A stretch of DNA of 64,000 nucleotides from Nocardioides jishulii (GCF_006007965.1 NZ_CP040748.1:124001-188000), one strand, 5' to 3'; numbered from the stretch's first letter, positions 34,704 through 43,696 are shown. The notes: generated by a model not told the origin, from the sequence alone. A program made the numbers and translations.

Positions 34704-35632
34704 CGCCCAGAGTCTCCCACGTGGGTGGCGGCGTGGGAGTACGCAGCGGGTGTGTGACGCGAGTCGGGTGCCGGCCGGAGCGTTCTCGGGGCGACCTGGC
34801 TGGCGACCACCGCGGTCAACGCCACGCCGAATCCGACCAGCTGGACGGTGCTGAGGGCCTGGCTCAGCAGGAGCGCTCCCAGCGCTGCCGCGACCAAGGG
34901 CGAGAGGAGTCCCAGGGCGGCAACCGACGCGACCGGGAGGCGGGCGATGCCGCTGAACCACAGTGTGTAGGTCGCGAGTCCGCCGATGAGGCCGAGCCAG
35001 AGACAGCCGGCCGCTCCTGCGGTGTCGATGGTCGTGGGCAGGCCCTCGTGCAGCAGCGTGACCGGGAGGACGAACAGCCCTCCAGCGGTGAGCTGCCACC
35101 CGGCCAGGGCCATCGCCGGGACCCCGGCGGGCCGCCCCCACTTCTTGGTGAAGGTGACGCCGAACCCCATCGACACCGCGCTCAGCAGCCCGGCGGCCAC
35201 GCCCATCCCGTCAAGGGTCGCGGTGGAGCGCAGCACCACCAGGGCCACCCCGACGATCCCCACGATCCCCCAGGAGAGGCGCCACGTGGAGAGCGGCTCC
35301 CGCAGGACGATCACGACGAGGATCGCCACGACCAGCGGCTGTGCCGCCCCGAGGGTTGCAGCGACACCCCCGGGCAGGCGGTAGGCCGCGACGAACAGCA
35401 GTGGGAAGAAGACGCCGATGTTGAGCACTCCCAGCACCGCCGACCTCCACCACCAGGCCCCTGTCGGCAACGCACGCGTCAACGCGATGGCGAGCACGCC
35501 GGCAGGCAGTGCCCGCACCAGCGAGGCGAAGAGGGGGTGTCCGGGCGGCAGCAGCTCGGTCGTGACGACGTACGTCGTTCCCCACACCAGTGGCGCACTC
35601 GCGGTGACCAAGGTGGTCCGCAGCGGGTCCAC
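34574..35632 (-). CDS. EamA/DMT-family transporter with extended C-terminus
   Basis: This 352-aa membrane protein has ten or so hydrophobic helices (for example APLVWGTTYVVTTELL, GVLNIGVFFPLLFVAAYRLPG, GAAQPLVVAILVVIVLRE, AALGLLSPLVAAALGALLLSQ) and the repeated five-helix layout of the drug/metabolite transporter superfamily, probably an amino-acid or metabolite exporter. GTG 35632 has AAGGAG upstream. The last 43 or so residues, after VAPRTLRPAPDSRH, lie in another frame of the DUF429 gene and look like read-through sequence. A stop lost by mutation is possible. MarR operators overlap its promoter. Confidence 0.85.
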   Translation of the reverse strand: MDPLRTTLVTASAPLVWGTTYVVTTELLPPGHPLFASLVRALPAGVLAIALTRALPTGAWWWRSAVLGVLNIGVFFPLLFVAAYRLPGGVAATLGAAQPLVVAILVVIVLREPLSTWRLSWGIVGIVGVALVVLRSTATLDGMGVAAGLLSAVSMGFGVTFTKKWGRPAGVPAMALAGWQLTAGGLFVLPVTLLHEGLPTTIDTAGAAGCLWLGLIGGLATYTLWFSGIARLPVASVAALGLLSPLVAAALGALLLSQALSTVQLVGFGVALTAVVASQVAPRTLRPAPDSRHTPAAYSHAATHVGDSGRCTSSESTSPGENAIPPALPSWTVTAGCWPSPPSSPTTRSSRP

Positions 35633-35640
35633 GGCAACTC

Positions 35641-35661
35641 CTTAACGTTAAACTGTTCAAC
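35641..35661. promoter_or_regulatory. MarR operator, EamA side
   Basis: The minus strand reads GTTGAACAGTTTAACGTTAA, a near-palindromic 21-bp site that overlaps the EamA SD (35638-35643) and lies just past its likely promoter (TTGACG and TACTCT 18 bases apart on the minus strand). It is an inverted copy of the site at 35694-35714. Confidence 0.65.
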
Positions 35662-35693
35662 ATTGAGGAGAGTACGGTGATACTTTGGCGTCC

Positions 35694-35714
35694 GTCAAAC
35701 AGTTCAACGTCAAG
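35694..35714. promoter_or_regulatory. MarR operator, marR side
   Basis: The plus strand reads GTCAAACAGTTCAACGTCAA, matching the EamA-side site at most positions in inverted orientation. It lies immediately before the marR start, at the likely transcription start that follows TACTTT (35681-35686). The two site centres are 53 bases apart, close to five helical turns. Confidence 0.65.
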
Positions 35715-35722
35715 AGGTCGTG

Positions 35723-36220
35723 GTGAAGGACAGCGTCGATGCCATCGTGGCCCAGTGGGCGCAGGTGCACCCGGGCATGGACGTCAGTCCGATGGCCGTC
35801 ATCGGGAGGCTCTCCCGGCTCACGCGACACGTCGAGCGTGAGCTGCAGGCGGTCTTCGCCCAGCACGGCCTTCAGCCCGGAGAGTTCGACCTCCTCGCGA
35901 CCCTGCGGCGAGCGGACACCGACGGGGCCGGCCTGACCGCGGGCCAGCTCGCCGAGAGCGCCATGGTCACGTCCGGGGCGATCACCAACCGGCTCGACCG
36001 GCTCCTGGCCAAGGACCTCATCACCCGCGACACCGACCCAAGCAGTCGCCGGACCATCCGCGTCGGCCTCACCCCGCGCGGACGGGAGGTCGTCGACGCG
36101 GCCCTGCGCGACCACGTCGACAACGAGCAACGGCTGCTCTCCGCGCTGACGACCGATCAACGCGACGAGCTCGAGGGACTGCTCCGGGTCCTCCTCCATG
36201 ACCGCGAGGGCGCTGGCTGA
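35723..36220 (+). CDS. MarR-family transcriptional regulator
   Basis: This 165-aa winged-helix regulator shows the MarR core: LQPGEFDLLATLRRADTD, LTAGQLAESAMVTSGAITNRLDRLLAKDLITR, then the wing DPSSRRTIRVGLTPRGREVVD. It probably represses the divergent EamA transporter and itself by binding the paired operators at 35641-35714, and is released by a small ligand. GTG 35723 is favoured because AGAGG lies 5 bases before it; GTG 35720, two bases from the SD, is too close. The ABC gene at 36292 lies 71 bases downstream with no clear promoter. Confidence 0.9.
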   Translation: MKDSVDAIVAQWAQVHPGMDVSPMAVIGRLSRLTRHVERELQAVFAQHGLQPGEFDLLATLRRADTDGAGLTAGQLAESAMVTSGAITNRLDRLLAKDLITRDTDPSSRRTIRVGLTPRGREVVDAALRDHVDNEQRLLSALTTDQRDELEGLLRVLLHDREGAG

Positions 36221-36291
36221 CGCCGGGACCGCGGCGTACGAGGTCTGCCAAACGCCTCACGTACCGCGGAAACTCCGACGACACTTGAGGG

Positions 36292-37032
36292 GTGACGCCC
36301 CCCACCCCTCCTGCTGACGTGATCGCCCCTCCTGCTGCCGTGCTCGCCGACGACCTCCACGTCCGTTTCGGCGACGTCCACGCCGTCGCCGGGGTGAGTC
36401 TGGTCGCGCCCGCCGGCTCGTCCACCGCCCTGCTGGGGCGCAACGGCGCAGGCAAGTCGACGACGATGCGGGTGCTCGCCGGCGTGGTGCCCCCGACCGA
36501 GGGCACCGTGCACGTCGCCGGCCTGGACGTCGCGCAGGACCCGCTCGGCGTGAAGCGCGCCGTCGGCTACTGCCCGGACGTCGGTGGCCTGGTGCCGCGC
36601 GCCACCCCGTGGGAGCACATCCAGCTCGCGGCGACGCTGCGCCGCATGACCGGCTGGGAGGACCGGGCCAACCACCTGCTGGAGCTCTTCGAGCTCGCGG
36701 GCGTGGCCCACCGACTCACCACCGGCTTCTCGCACGGCATGGGACGTCGACTGTCCGTGCTGCTGGCCGCCTTCCACGAGCCGGACGTCCTGCTCCTCGA
36801 CGAGCCCTTCGACGGGGTCGACCCGACCGGTGTCGAGGCCACCTTCGAAGTCGTCCGGGAGGCATCGGAACGAGGCGCGGCGGTCCTCCTCTCCACCCAC
36901 CTGCGCGAGCTCGCGGTCGAGGCCTGCACGACCGCACTCGTGCTCCGGGGCGGCGCTCGCGTGGCCGACATGGAGACGTACGACCTCAAGGGCGAGGAGG
37001 GCGCACGTGCCTACCGTGCCCTCCTCGACTGA
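36292..37032 (+). CDS. ABC transporter ATP-binding protein (ABC-2 type partner)
   Basis: This 246-aa ATPase has Walker A LGRNGAGKST (about 47-56), the Q-loop region CPDVGGLVPRATPWEHI, the signature SHGMGRRL, Walker B VLLLDEPFDGVDP and an H loop in LLSTHLRELA. The SHGM-type signature is usual for the ABC-2/Nat-like exporter group. It is coupled to the next gene, whose GTG overlaps it by 26 bases, so the two form one transporter. Substrate unknown. The start GTG 36292 lacks a strong SD; GAGGG is close to it. Confidence 0.88.
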   Translation: MTPPTPPADVIAPPAAVLADDLHVRFGDVHAVAGVSLVAPAGSSTALLGRNGAGKSTTMRVLAGVVPPTEGTVHVAGLDVAQDPLGVKRAVGYCPDVGGLVPRATPWEHIQLAATLRRMTGWEDRANHLLELFELAGVAHRLTTGFSHGMGRRLSVLLAAFHEPDVLLLDEPFDGVDPTGVEATFEVVREASERGAAVLLSTHLRELAVEACTTALVLRGGARVADMETYDLKGEEGARAYRALLD

Positions 37033-38659
37033 GACCGCCCCGTCGGTGACCCCCCTCGCTGGCGCGTCGATCCCGTCGGTCCGTGCTCACGGTGGGCTGG
37101 CGACACCCGGCCCCTCGCGCTCGCCGTTCTCCGCGTACGAGCTGCGGCGCGCCCTCGACGACACCGGCCACCTGGTCAGGTTCTGGTCGGGCACGATCCG
37201 CCAGCGCAAGGCGCTGCGCGTCGCCCTCACCGTGGTCGCCCTCATCACCCTCGCTGCCGTCGTCGGGCCGCTGCTGGCGCCCGGGGCGGGCGACGAGACG
37301 TCGACCTTCGCGACCACGGTGCTGCCCGGCCTCTTCACCGGCTTCCTCGCTCTGTGCGTCACCACCGGCATCGGGTCCGGAGGTGGGCGTGAGCTCCTCT
37401 CCGGCGAGAGCGGCGCCGCGTTCCCGGTCTCGCCGACCACCGACCACTTCGGGGCCCTGCTGCTGGCGCCGCTCAGCACGGCCTGGATGCTGCCGGCCTG
37501 GTTCCTGCTCGGCGGCTCCGCCTTTGTCGGTGGGCTCTCGGGAGCCGCGACGATGCTGCTGCTGGCGGCCCTGTGGATCGTCGCGGCGACGGCCACCGGT
37601 CAGGCCGTGGCGTGGCTCGTCGAGCTCGTACGGCGTGGCCCCGCAGGCGTGTGGATCGTCCGCGGAGCCGGACTCCTCCTCGCCGCGGCGGTCGGCGCCG
37701 CGTACCTCACCGGTCGGACCGTCGACGTGCTGCGCGCCGTCTCGCTCGACGGCGTCGTACGCACCGGCCTCGACCCGCTGTCGTGGCAGTACCCGCTGCT
37801 CCTGCTCGCCCTGCTCGCGTGGACGGCACTCGCCGTCGTCGTCGGGGCGTGGGGATGCATCATCACCTCGGCGCGACCTCCGCGCACCGAGCTCGACATC
37901 GAGACCCGTCGCTACCGCGCGAAGTCGGCTCCCGGCGCCACCAGCGCAGGGGTGGGGGCGATGCTGCGTCGCATCGACCGTGCCTCGGTGTGGCGCTCGG
38001 CCGGGATGCGTCGCGGCATCCTGGTGCTGTCCGTCGGCCCCGGCCTGGTCGCCCTGGCCGGCGGCATGACGTGGGAGAACGTGGTCATCCTGCCCGGTCT
38101 GGTCGTCAGCGGCGGGGTGCTGCTCTTCGGTGTCAACGCCTTCGCGCTCGACGGACGGGGCGGTCTGTGGCGCGAGTCGCTGCCGGTCGACCCGGAACGG
38201 ATCTTCGACTCCCGGGCCCGGGTGATGGCCGAGTGGCTGCTGATGGCCTGCGCGCTCACCCTGCTGCTCGCCTCGGTCCGGGCCGGCACGCCGACCCCCG
38301 GCGAGGTCGTCGCCCTCGTCTGCACGGTCGTGGTGGTCGTGCTCCAGGTCGTCGCGGTTGCCATGACGTGGTCGGTCCGCAAGCCGTTCGCGGTCAATCT
38401 GCGCTCCATCCGCGCCACCCCGGCACCGCCCGCGACGATGGTGTCGTACTCGGCGAAGCTGTCGCTCTCGACGACGATGACCGCCATGGTCTTCTCGATG
38501 GCCTCGTGGATCGTCCCTGGCCTCGGCGGGGGACTGTGGATCATCGCGGCGCTCGCCGTGCCGTTCGTGGTGTGGTCGTGCCTGCGACTGCGCCGTGCCC
38601 GCCGCGCCTGGGTCGATCCGGTGGTGCGGGCGACGGTCGTCACCACGGTCGCGGCCTGA
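37007..38659 (+). CDS. ABC transporter permease-like membrane protein
   Basis: This 550-aa protein is very hydrophobic, with about ten segments, among them VVALITLAAVVGPLLAPG, LLLAPLSTAWMLPAWFLLGG, GAGLLLAAAVGAAYLTGR, LLLLALLAWTALAVVVGAWG, WLLMACALTLLLASV and WIIAALAVPFVVW. It is probably the membrane subunit of the upstream ATPase, although no family motif can be named. The first 50 residues are Ser/Thr/Pro-rich and cytoplasmic. GTG 37007 has GAGGAGG six bases upstream, inside the ATPase gene. Confidence 0.8.
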   Translation: MPTVPSSTETAPSVTPLAGASIPSVRAHGGLATPGPSRSPFSAYELRRALDDTGHLVRFWSGTIRQRKALRVALTVVALITLAAVVGPLLAPGAGDETSTFATTVLPGLFTGFLALCVTTGIGSGGGRELLSGESGAAFPVSPTTDHFGALLLAPLSTAWMLPAWFLLGGSAFVGGLSGAATMLLLAALWIVAATATGQAVAWLVELVRRGPAGVWIVRGAGLLLAAAVGAAYLTGRTVDVLRAVSLDGVVRTGLDPLSWQYPLLLLALLAWTALAVVVGAWGCIITSARPPRTELDIETRRYRAKSAPGATSAGVGAMLRRIDRASVWRSAGMRRGILVLSVGPGLVALAGGMTWENVVILPGLVVSGGVLLFGVNAFALDGRGGLWRESLPVDPERIFDSRARVMAEWLLMACALTLLLASVRAGTPTPGEVVALVCTVVVVVLQVVAVAMTWSVRKPFAVNLRSIRATPAPPATMVSYSAKLSLSTTMTAMVFSMASWIVPGLGGGLWIIAALAVPFVVWSCLRLRRARRAWVDPVVRATVVTTVAA

Positions 38660-38694
38660 CGGCTGCGTGCAAGGGACAGGGGCGGCCTCAGCGG

Positions 38695-39423
38695 CTACTG
38701 CGGGACGCCGGCACCCGACGTCGTCGGAGCCTCCGACTGGTCGGGCTCGACGTCCGCCGTGGTCGTCGGGACCCCGGTCTGGGGGGTGACCGTGCCCATC
38801 GGGGTGGTCGGGTCCGTCGGACGCGCCTGGAGCTGGATGGTCATGGTCGAGGCCGACTCGGCGGCAGCGAGCTGTGCCCGGGTCGAGCCGTCCCCGCTGA
38901 ACCTGAGCAGGTAGAGGGTGTCGGCCTCGACGGCGACGAAGAAGTTGGCCAGGCCGTCGGCGTAGTCGTGGCTGATGTGGAGCACGGGGCGGTCGCCGGG
39001 GGCGGTGAGCGGGTCGTTGAGCGTGAGGGCGTCACCCTGCTGCACCAGGTCGGTCTCACCGGCGACGATGGCTTCGGCCCACTGCTCGGCCGTGTTGCCC
39101 TCGGCGGGGAGCGCGCTGACCTGGAGGGAGCCCTGCACGTCGGCGTCAGCACCGGCGGTGGCGAGGGGCTGACCCTCGTACGCCGTCCACCCGAGCGGCA
39201 GGTGGAGGGTCACGTCACCGAGCACGGAGGGCTGGGGGTCCAGGTACTCGGACAGGGTCGGGGAGGCCGAGGGGGCGGAGGTCAGGATCGGGCCCGTGTT
39301 GTTGGTGCGCGCGTCACCGATCTCGACGTTGCCGTTGCTGCAGGCGGCCAGGAGGGCCACCAGCCCCAAGCTGGCAGCGGCGGCTCCGGTGCGGGCGACA
39401 GCGCTGCGGTTCGGGCTGGACAT
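38695..39423 (-). CDS. Lipoprotein, paralogue A
   Basis: This 242-aa secreted protein has a signal peptide with lipobox LLAAC and a mature start of VEIGDART. After a Ser/Thr/Pro linker come a conserved block, LGDVTLHLPLGWTAYEGQP, then EQWAEAIVAGETDLV and HISHDYADGLANFFVAVEADTLYLLRFSGDGST, which resembles a small alpha/beta stress-protein fold. The tail is Thr/Pro-rich. SD AGGAGG precedes ATG 39423. It is 33 to 40 percent or more similar by eye to the gene at 39549, with identical signposts, so the two are a tandem duplicate. Role unknown. Confidence 0.78.
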   Translation of the reverse strand: MSSPNRSAVARTGAAAASLGLVALLAACSNGNVEIGDARTNNTGPILTSAPSASPTLSEYLDPQPSVLGDVTLHLPLGWTAYEGQPLATAGADADVQGSLQVSALPAEGNTAEQWAEAIVAGETDLVQQGDALTLNDPLTAPGDRPVLHISHDYADGLANFFVAVEADTLYLLRFSGDGSTRAQLAAAESASTMTIQLQARPTDPTTPMGTVTPQTGVPTTTADVEPDQSEAPTTSGAGVPQ

Positions 39424-39548
39424 GCGTGGCCTCCTGGGCGAGCGAACGTGGCGGGACCAGTCTCCCCGGTGAGGACGGCCAGCCACGGTAGTTTCGCGCC
39501 TATGGTCTGACATTTCAAACGGGCGGTCCATGCACGCCCGGCGGGGGG

Positions 39549-40226
39549 TCAGGGCGTGGGGGTGGCGAGGGGAAGCGGGGTCGTCGCCGGAGCGTCGGTG
39601 GTGGTGCTGCTGCTGCCGGGGGTGGCCTCGTCGGCCACCGCGACGCCGATCGTCAGCGTCGCCGCCGACTCGACTGCGACGGTCTGGGCCTCGGTGGAGC
39701 CGTCGCCGCCGAAGCGGACCAGGTAGAGGGTGTCCCCTTCGACGGTGACGAAGAAGTTGGCACGACCGTCGGCGTAGTCGTGGCTGACGTGGACGAGTTC
39801 CCGTCCGCCGGTGGCCTCGACGGTGCCCTTGATCGTCAGGCCGGTGCTCGCGTCCACCAGGTCGGACTCGCCCGCGACGATCGCCTCGGCCCACTGGCTG
39901 GCCGTCTTCCCCTCGGAGAGGGCGGTGGTGAGCATGGTGGCGCCCCCGATGGGCGCGTCCGTGCCCGCGGCCGCGAACGGTTGGCCGGCGACGGCGACCC
40001 ATCCCAGCGGCAGGTGCAGCGTGACGTCGCCGACCGTGGATGCCTCCGGGTTGAGGCGCTCAGTCAGCGTGGGCGTCGCGCTGGCGGTGGTCTCGGCGGG
40101 GGAGGCGCCGCTGGTGCGGGCGTCCCCGATCTCGACCTCACCGCACGCGGTCAGTGTCGCGGTCAGCAGCAGTCCTGCGGCGAGGGCCCCCGTGCGGAAG
40201 GTGGCGGTGCGGAACGGGCGGAGCAT
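39549..40226 (-). CDS. Lipoprotein, paralogue B
   Basis: This 225-aa protein is the tandem paralogue of the gene at 38695. It has lipobox LTAC, mature start GEVEIGDART, the block VGDVTLHLPLGWVAVAGQP, QWAEAIVAGESDLVD, and HVSHDYADGRANFFVTVEGDTLYLVRF. Both tails are Thr/Pro-rich and of low complexity. SD AGGAGG lies before ATG 40226. A function in surface sensing or adhesion is possible but not shown by the sequence. Confidence 0.78.
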   Translation of the reverse strand: MLRPFRTATFRTGALAAGLLLTATLTACGEVEIGDARTSGASPAETTASATPTLTERLNPEASTVGDVTLHLPLGWVAVAGQPFAAAGTDAPIGGATMLTTALSEGKTASQWAEAIVAGESDLVDASTGLTIKGTVEATGGRELVHVSHDYADGRANFFVTVEGDTLYLVRFGGDGSTEAQTVAVESAATLTIGVAVADEATPGSSSTTTDAPATTPLPLATPTP

Positions 40227-40310
40227 GGGGGACCTCCTGAAGACGGATTGCAGGAGGATTGTCGCAGGGGACGCCGTTCGGCGTTCCCGAATCGGGACGC
40301 TCGCGTCGCC

Positions 40311-41075
40311 TCAGACCATTTTCTTGACCACGCCGAGCGGAGCGACCTTCAGCACGGTCGAGAGCGGCGTCCACGGCCACCCCGGCACGGCTGCCTGCTT
40401 CTTCTCCTTCTCGACGGCGTCGACGATGGCGCGCACACCCTTCTCGGTCGAGGCCATCAGCAGGCCCGGCTTGCGCGAGGGGTCGCTCATCTCGGAGAGG
40501 ATGAAGCCGGGGTAGATCACCGACACCTTGAACTGCGGTTTCCCGTGGAGCTCCGTACGCACGCCCTCGGCGAGGTGGGCGACGCCAGCCTTCGTGGCGG
40601 CGTACGCCGTCATCGCCTTCGGCATGCCGCGCTTCGCGGACACGCTGGAGATCATCACCAGGTGGCCACCGTCCTGGGCCCGGAAGAGCTCCATCGCGGC
40701 CTCCGTCTGGGCGAGGCCGGCGACGAAGTTGGTCATCGCCGTCTCCTTGTTGGCGTGGAACTTGCCCGTGCCGAGCGGAGCTCCCTTGCCGATGCCGGCG
40801 TTGACGACGACGCGGTCGATGCGGCGCCCGTCGGCGGCCGCCTCGTCGCGGAACGAGCGGAAGACCTCGAAGACCGCGTCGTGATCGTTGACGTCGAGGG
40901 CGCGGACGGCGACCCGGCACCCCGGGATCGCTGCGGTGATCTCGTCACGCAGCTCCTCCAGCCGCTCCGTACGCCGGGCGCACAGGGCCAGGTGGTGGCC
41001 GCGGGCGGCGAACTGGCGGGCCATCTCCGCGCCGAGTCCGCTGGAGGCGCCGGTGATGAGGATCGTCTGCGTCAT
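40311..41075 (-). CDS. Short-chain dehydrogenase/reductase
   Basis: This 254-aa enzyme is a classical SDR: TGASSGLGAEMARQFAARGH (NAD(P) motif TGxxxGxG), DVND, the NNAG-equivalent VNAGIG, catalytic Ser in MISSVSAKRG, and YAATK supplying Tyr and Lys. C-terminal YPGFILSEM fits the substrate-binding loop. The specific substrate is unknown. ATG 41075 was chosen over an upstream frame extension to 41201 that has no SD. A hairpin terminator for the upstream gene precedes it at 41129-41164. Confidence 0.9.
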   Translation of the reverse strand: MTQTILITGASSGLGAEMARQFAARGHHLALCARRTERLEELRDEITAAIPGCRVAVRALDVNDHDAVFEVFRSFRDEAAADGRRIDRVVVNAGIGKGAPLGTGKFHANKETAMTNFVAGLAQTEAAMELFRAQDGGHLVMISSVSAKRGMPKAMTAYAATKAGVAHLAEGVRTELHGKPQFKVSVIYPGFILSEMSDPSRKPGLLMASTEKGVRAIVDAVEKEKKQAAVPGWPWTPLSTVLKVAPLGVVKKMV

Positions 41076-41128
41076 GCCGGTGAGTGTGGCAAACGCGGGG
41101 ACCGTACGGAAGGTCGTGGTCCAGAAGT

Positions 41129-41164
41129 GACGAACCCGCCCGGATGGCTCCGGGCGGGTTCGTC
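41129..41164 (-). terminator. Perfect hairpin terminator after the membrane protein gene
   Basis: GACGAACCCGCCCGGA (41129-41144) and TCCGGGCGGGTTCGTC (41149-41164) form a perfect 16-bp stem around TGGC. It lies 18 bases past the stop at 41182 on the minus strand. Confidence 0.7.
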
Positions 41165-41181
41165 GCGTGAGGGGTGGCGGA

Positions 41182-42096
41182 TCAGGGAGCGACCGGCTCA
41201 CCCTGGAGCGTGCGGAACGTGTACGACTGCGCGACGGCGGCCACCGGGAAGGCGACCAGCAGGCCCACGCAGCAGGCGATGAAGCCGAGCAGGTAGACGC
41301 CGAAGCAGGCCAGGGCGAAGACGAACATCGTCCCGGCGTTCTTCGAGACGAAGCTGAAGCTCGACCCGATCGCCTCGAAGGCGTTCTGGTCCCTGTCGAT
41401 GATGAAGAAGAGCGTGAAGAACGTGAAGAACATGACGGCGAGACCGGGCAGGAGGCAGAGCACGAGGCCGATCGTGGTGAGGACCGACAGCACGACGCTG
41501 GCGATGATCACGTGGAGCCAGTTGATGCCGCCGAAGAGGTCACCGATGGTGCCGGTGCGGGTGATCGAGAGGCCGGCCTTGATCAGCAGGGCCTGCATGA
41601 CCATGCTGGCGATGGACGCGAGCATGGAGAAGAGCGTGCCCATCCCGGAGAAGCCGACGGCCGCCGTCACGTCGGCGGCGTCGTTCAGGTCGGTGTTCGC
41701 CCCGGAGAACGAGCTGCCGATGCTGCTCAGCACGCCGGTCAGCACCAGGCCGACGGCCGTGATGGCGATCAAGGCACCCGCATTGGCCTTGAACTTCGCC
41801 CAGGCGTAGGAGAACGCCGCGCCGACGCTGAACTCGCCACCGCCGGTGCCCCCGCTGTAGCCGTAGCCACCGGGCGGCACCTGGCCGTAGGCGGGCTCGC
41901 CGTAGGGGGAGCCGTACTGCTGCTGGCCGTACTGGGGCTCGCCGTACGAGGGCTGCCCGTACTGCGGCTCGCCGTAGGGCGACTGCCCCGGCTGCTGCGG
42001 CTGGTCGCCGTACGGCGGCTGGCCCGGCTGGTCACCGTAGGGCGGTTGGCCACCAGGGTTCTGCGGGTCGTTGGGTTCGTTGCCGTGGGTCGACAC
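41182..42096 (-). CDS. Membrane protein with Tyr/Gln/Pro repeat N-terminus
   Basis: This 304-aa protein opens with about 85 residues of low-complexity repeats ([14 protein letters not shown] and similar), rich in Tyr, Gln, Gly and Pro, followed by four to six hydrophobic helices ([79 protein letters not shown]). A glycerophosphoryl-diester or DUF-type integral membrane family of this design is common in actinobacteria. The Tyr-rich tail could form a disordered or condensing region. GTG 42096 has GAGGAGGAATCC upstream. Confidence 0.8.
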   Translation of the reverse strand: MSTHGNEPNDPQNPGGQPPYGDQPGQPPYGDQPQQPGQSPYGEPQYGQPSYGEPQYGQQQYGSPYGEPAYGQVPPGGYGYSGGTGGGEFSVGAAFSYAWAKFKANAGALIAITAVGLVLTGVLSSIGSSFSGANTDLNDAADVTAAVGFSGMGTLFSMLASIASMVMQALLIKAGLSITRTGTIGDLFGGINWLHVIIASVVLSVLTTIGLVLCLLPGLAVMFFTFFTLFFIIDRDQNAFEAIGSSFSFVSKNAGTMFVFALACFGVYLLGFIACCVGLLVAFPVAAVAQSYTFRTLQGEPVAP

Positions 42097-42210
42097 GGAT
42101 TCCTCCTCGTTCGTCCGGGTCCAAGACCCGGTTCTCCTGCCGCACACCTTAGGGGAACGAGGACTCCGCCTCTGGTCCGCCAGCCCTCGGGGAGACACGA
42201 AGAAACAGAT

Positions 42211-42232
42211 ACAGACAGGCTTGACTGTTTGT
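42211..42232. promoter_or_regulatory. TetR operator candidate
   Basis: ACAGACAG (42211-42218) and CTGTTTGT (42225-42232) form an inverted repeat with one mismatch and a 6-base centre. It overlaps the -35 box TTGACT (42221-42226), as expected for a repressor site. Confidence 0.6.
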
Positions 42233-42250
42233 AGCTTCCCGAGGCACGAT
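42221..42250 (+). promoter_or_regulatory. Promoter of the acyl-CoA operon
   Basis: TTGACT (42221-42226) and CACGAT (42245-42250) are 18 bases apart. The -10 box ends 7 bases before ATG 42258, so the tetR message is probably leaderless. Confidence 0.5.
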
Positions 42251-42257
42251 TCTCGAC

Positions 42258-42893
42258 ATGAGCACGAATCCGACCCGCGTCCCGCAGGAGGAGCGCACCC
42301 GCGCCATGCGGGCGCGCCTCATGGAGGCCACCGTCGAGTGCCTGGTCGAGTACGGCTTCTCGGGCACCTCCACCACGCTGGTGAGCCAGCGCGCCGGGGT
42401 CTCGCGTGGAGCGCAGCTGCACCACTTCCCGACCAAGAACGACCTGGTCGTCGCCGCCGTCGAGCACATCTCCACCACGCGTGGCGCCGAGCTCGCAGCG
42501 GCGTTCGCGCACGCCCCCACGGGGGTGGGGCGTACGCGTGCGGTGCTGGAGCTGCTCGCCGAGCACTTCACCTCGCCGATCTTCTCCGCCGCCCTCGAGC
42601 TCTGGGTCGCGGCGCGTACCGACCCGGCCCTGGCTGAGGCCGTCGGACCGCTCGAGCAGCGCGTCGGGCGCGAGACCCACCAGCTGACCGCCGCTGCCCT
42701 CGGCGTCGACGGCAACGCCCGCGGTGCCCGCGAGCTGGTGCAGGCCACGCTCGACCTCGTACGCGGTCTGGGTCTGGCCAACACGATCTCCGACGACACC
42801 CGTCGTCGCGCTCGCATCCTCGACGCGTGGGCCGTCGCCCTCGACGCCCAACTTCTGAGCAGCCCTGACCAGAGCACCACCGAAGGAGCCTGA
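42258..42893 (+). CDS. TetR-family transcriptional regulator
   Basis: This 211-aa regulator has the TetR helix-turn-helix at residues 15-65: [41 protein letters not shown]. The C-terminal helices bind an unknown ligand, probably an acyl-CoA from the pathway below. The gene starts the operon; a 2-base gap separates it from the TIGR03084 gene. The palindrome at 42211-42232 overlaps its promoter, so it probably represses the whole operon until the ligand appears. Confidence 0.9.
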   Translation: MSTNPTRVPQEERTRAMRARLMEATVECLVEYGFSGTSTTLVSQRAGVSRGAQLHHFPTKNDLVVAAVEHISTTRGAELAAAFAHAPTGVGRTRAVLELLAEHFTSPIFSAALELWVAARTDPALAEAVGPLEQRVGRETHQLTAAALGVDGNARGARELVQATLDLVRGLGLANTISDDTRRRARILDAWAVALDAQLLSSPDQSTTEGA

Positions 42894-42895
42894 GC

Positions 42896-43696
42896 ATGTC
42901 CGATCCCGTCCTCGACGGCATCCTGACCGACCTGGCCGCGGAGGGCGACGCCCTCGAGGCGCTCGTCGCGCCCCTCGACGAGGCTGGTTGGCGCACCCCC
43001 ACCCCCGCCGAGGGCTGGGACGTCGCCACCACCATCGCCCACCTCGCCTGGACCGACGAGGTCGCCGTCAAGGCGGCCACCGACAAGGAGGCGTGGGACG
43101 CCGAGGTGATGGGCGCCATCATGAACCCCACCGGCTACGTCGACGAGTGCGCCGTCGCCGGAGCGGCCGTCGCGCCCGCCGAGCTGCTCGCTCGCTGGCA
43201 GGCCGCCCGCCCGGCCCTGGCCAAGACGCTGGCGGAGTTTCCTTCCGGGGAGAAGCTGATGTGGTTCGGGCCGCCGATGTCGCCCGCCTCCATGGCGAGC
43301 GCCCGCTTCATGGAGACCTGGGCCCACGCCCTCGACGTCGCCGACGCCCTCGGTGTCGCGCCGGAGCCGACCGACCGGATCCGCCACGTCGCCCACATCG
43401 GCGTGCGCACCCGCAACTACTCCTTCAAGAACAACGAGCTCGAGGCCCCGGCCGAGGAGTTCCGCGTCGAGCTCACCGCACCGTCGGGCGAGGTGTGGAC
43501 GTACGGACCTGCCGACGCCGCGCAGACGGTCACCGGGTCGGCCCTCGACTTCTGCCGCTTGGTCACCCAGCGCGTGCACCGCGACGACACCGACCTGGTC
43601 GCCGTGGGCGACGACGCCGAGAAGTGGCTGACGATCGCCCAGGCCTTCGCCGGTCCGGCCGGTGGCGGCCGCCCTGCCCGGGGAGCCGTCGCATGA
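42896..43696 (+). CDS. TIGR03084-type mycothiol/DinB-fold protein
   Basis: This 266-aa protein begins DGILTDLAAEGDALEALVAPLDEAGW and has AEGWDVATTIAHLAWTDEVAVKAA, with the His of the DinB/MDMPI metal-binding set, and METWAHALDVADALG with another. The family belongs to the mycothiol-dependent maleylpyruvate isomerase-like group and is commonly found beside AtuA-like genes in actinobacteria. It may be a metal-dependent thiol-transfer or protective enzyme; its reaction is not known. It overlaps the next gene by ATGA. Confidence 0.85.
   Translation: MSDPVLDGILTDLAAEGDALEALVAPLDEAGWRTPTPAEGWDVATTIAHLAWTDEVAVKAATDKEAWDAEVMGAIMNPTGYVDECAVAGAAVAPAELLARWQAARPALAKTLAEFPSGEKLMWFGPPMSPASMASARFMETWAHALDVADALGVAPEPTDRIRHVAHIGVRTRNYSFKNNELEAPAEEFRVELTAPSGEVWTYGPADAAQTVTGSALDFCRLVTQRVHRDDTDLVAVGDDAEKWLTIAQAFAGPAGGGRPARGAVA

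Noticed and set aside
36292..37032. Odd ABC signature SHGMGRRL as a lost motif
   Set aside because: SHGM-type signatures are usual for ABC-2 and Nat-like exporters, so this is not a defect.
41882..42085. Short repeats that look like a possible CRISPR array
   Set aside because: The repeats are in-frame coding repeats (YGEPQYGQ type) of the membrane protein, with no spacers or cas genes.
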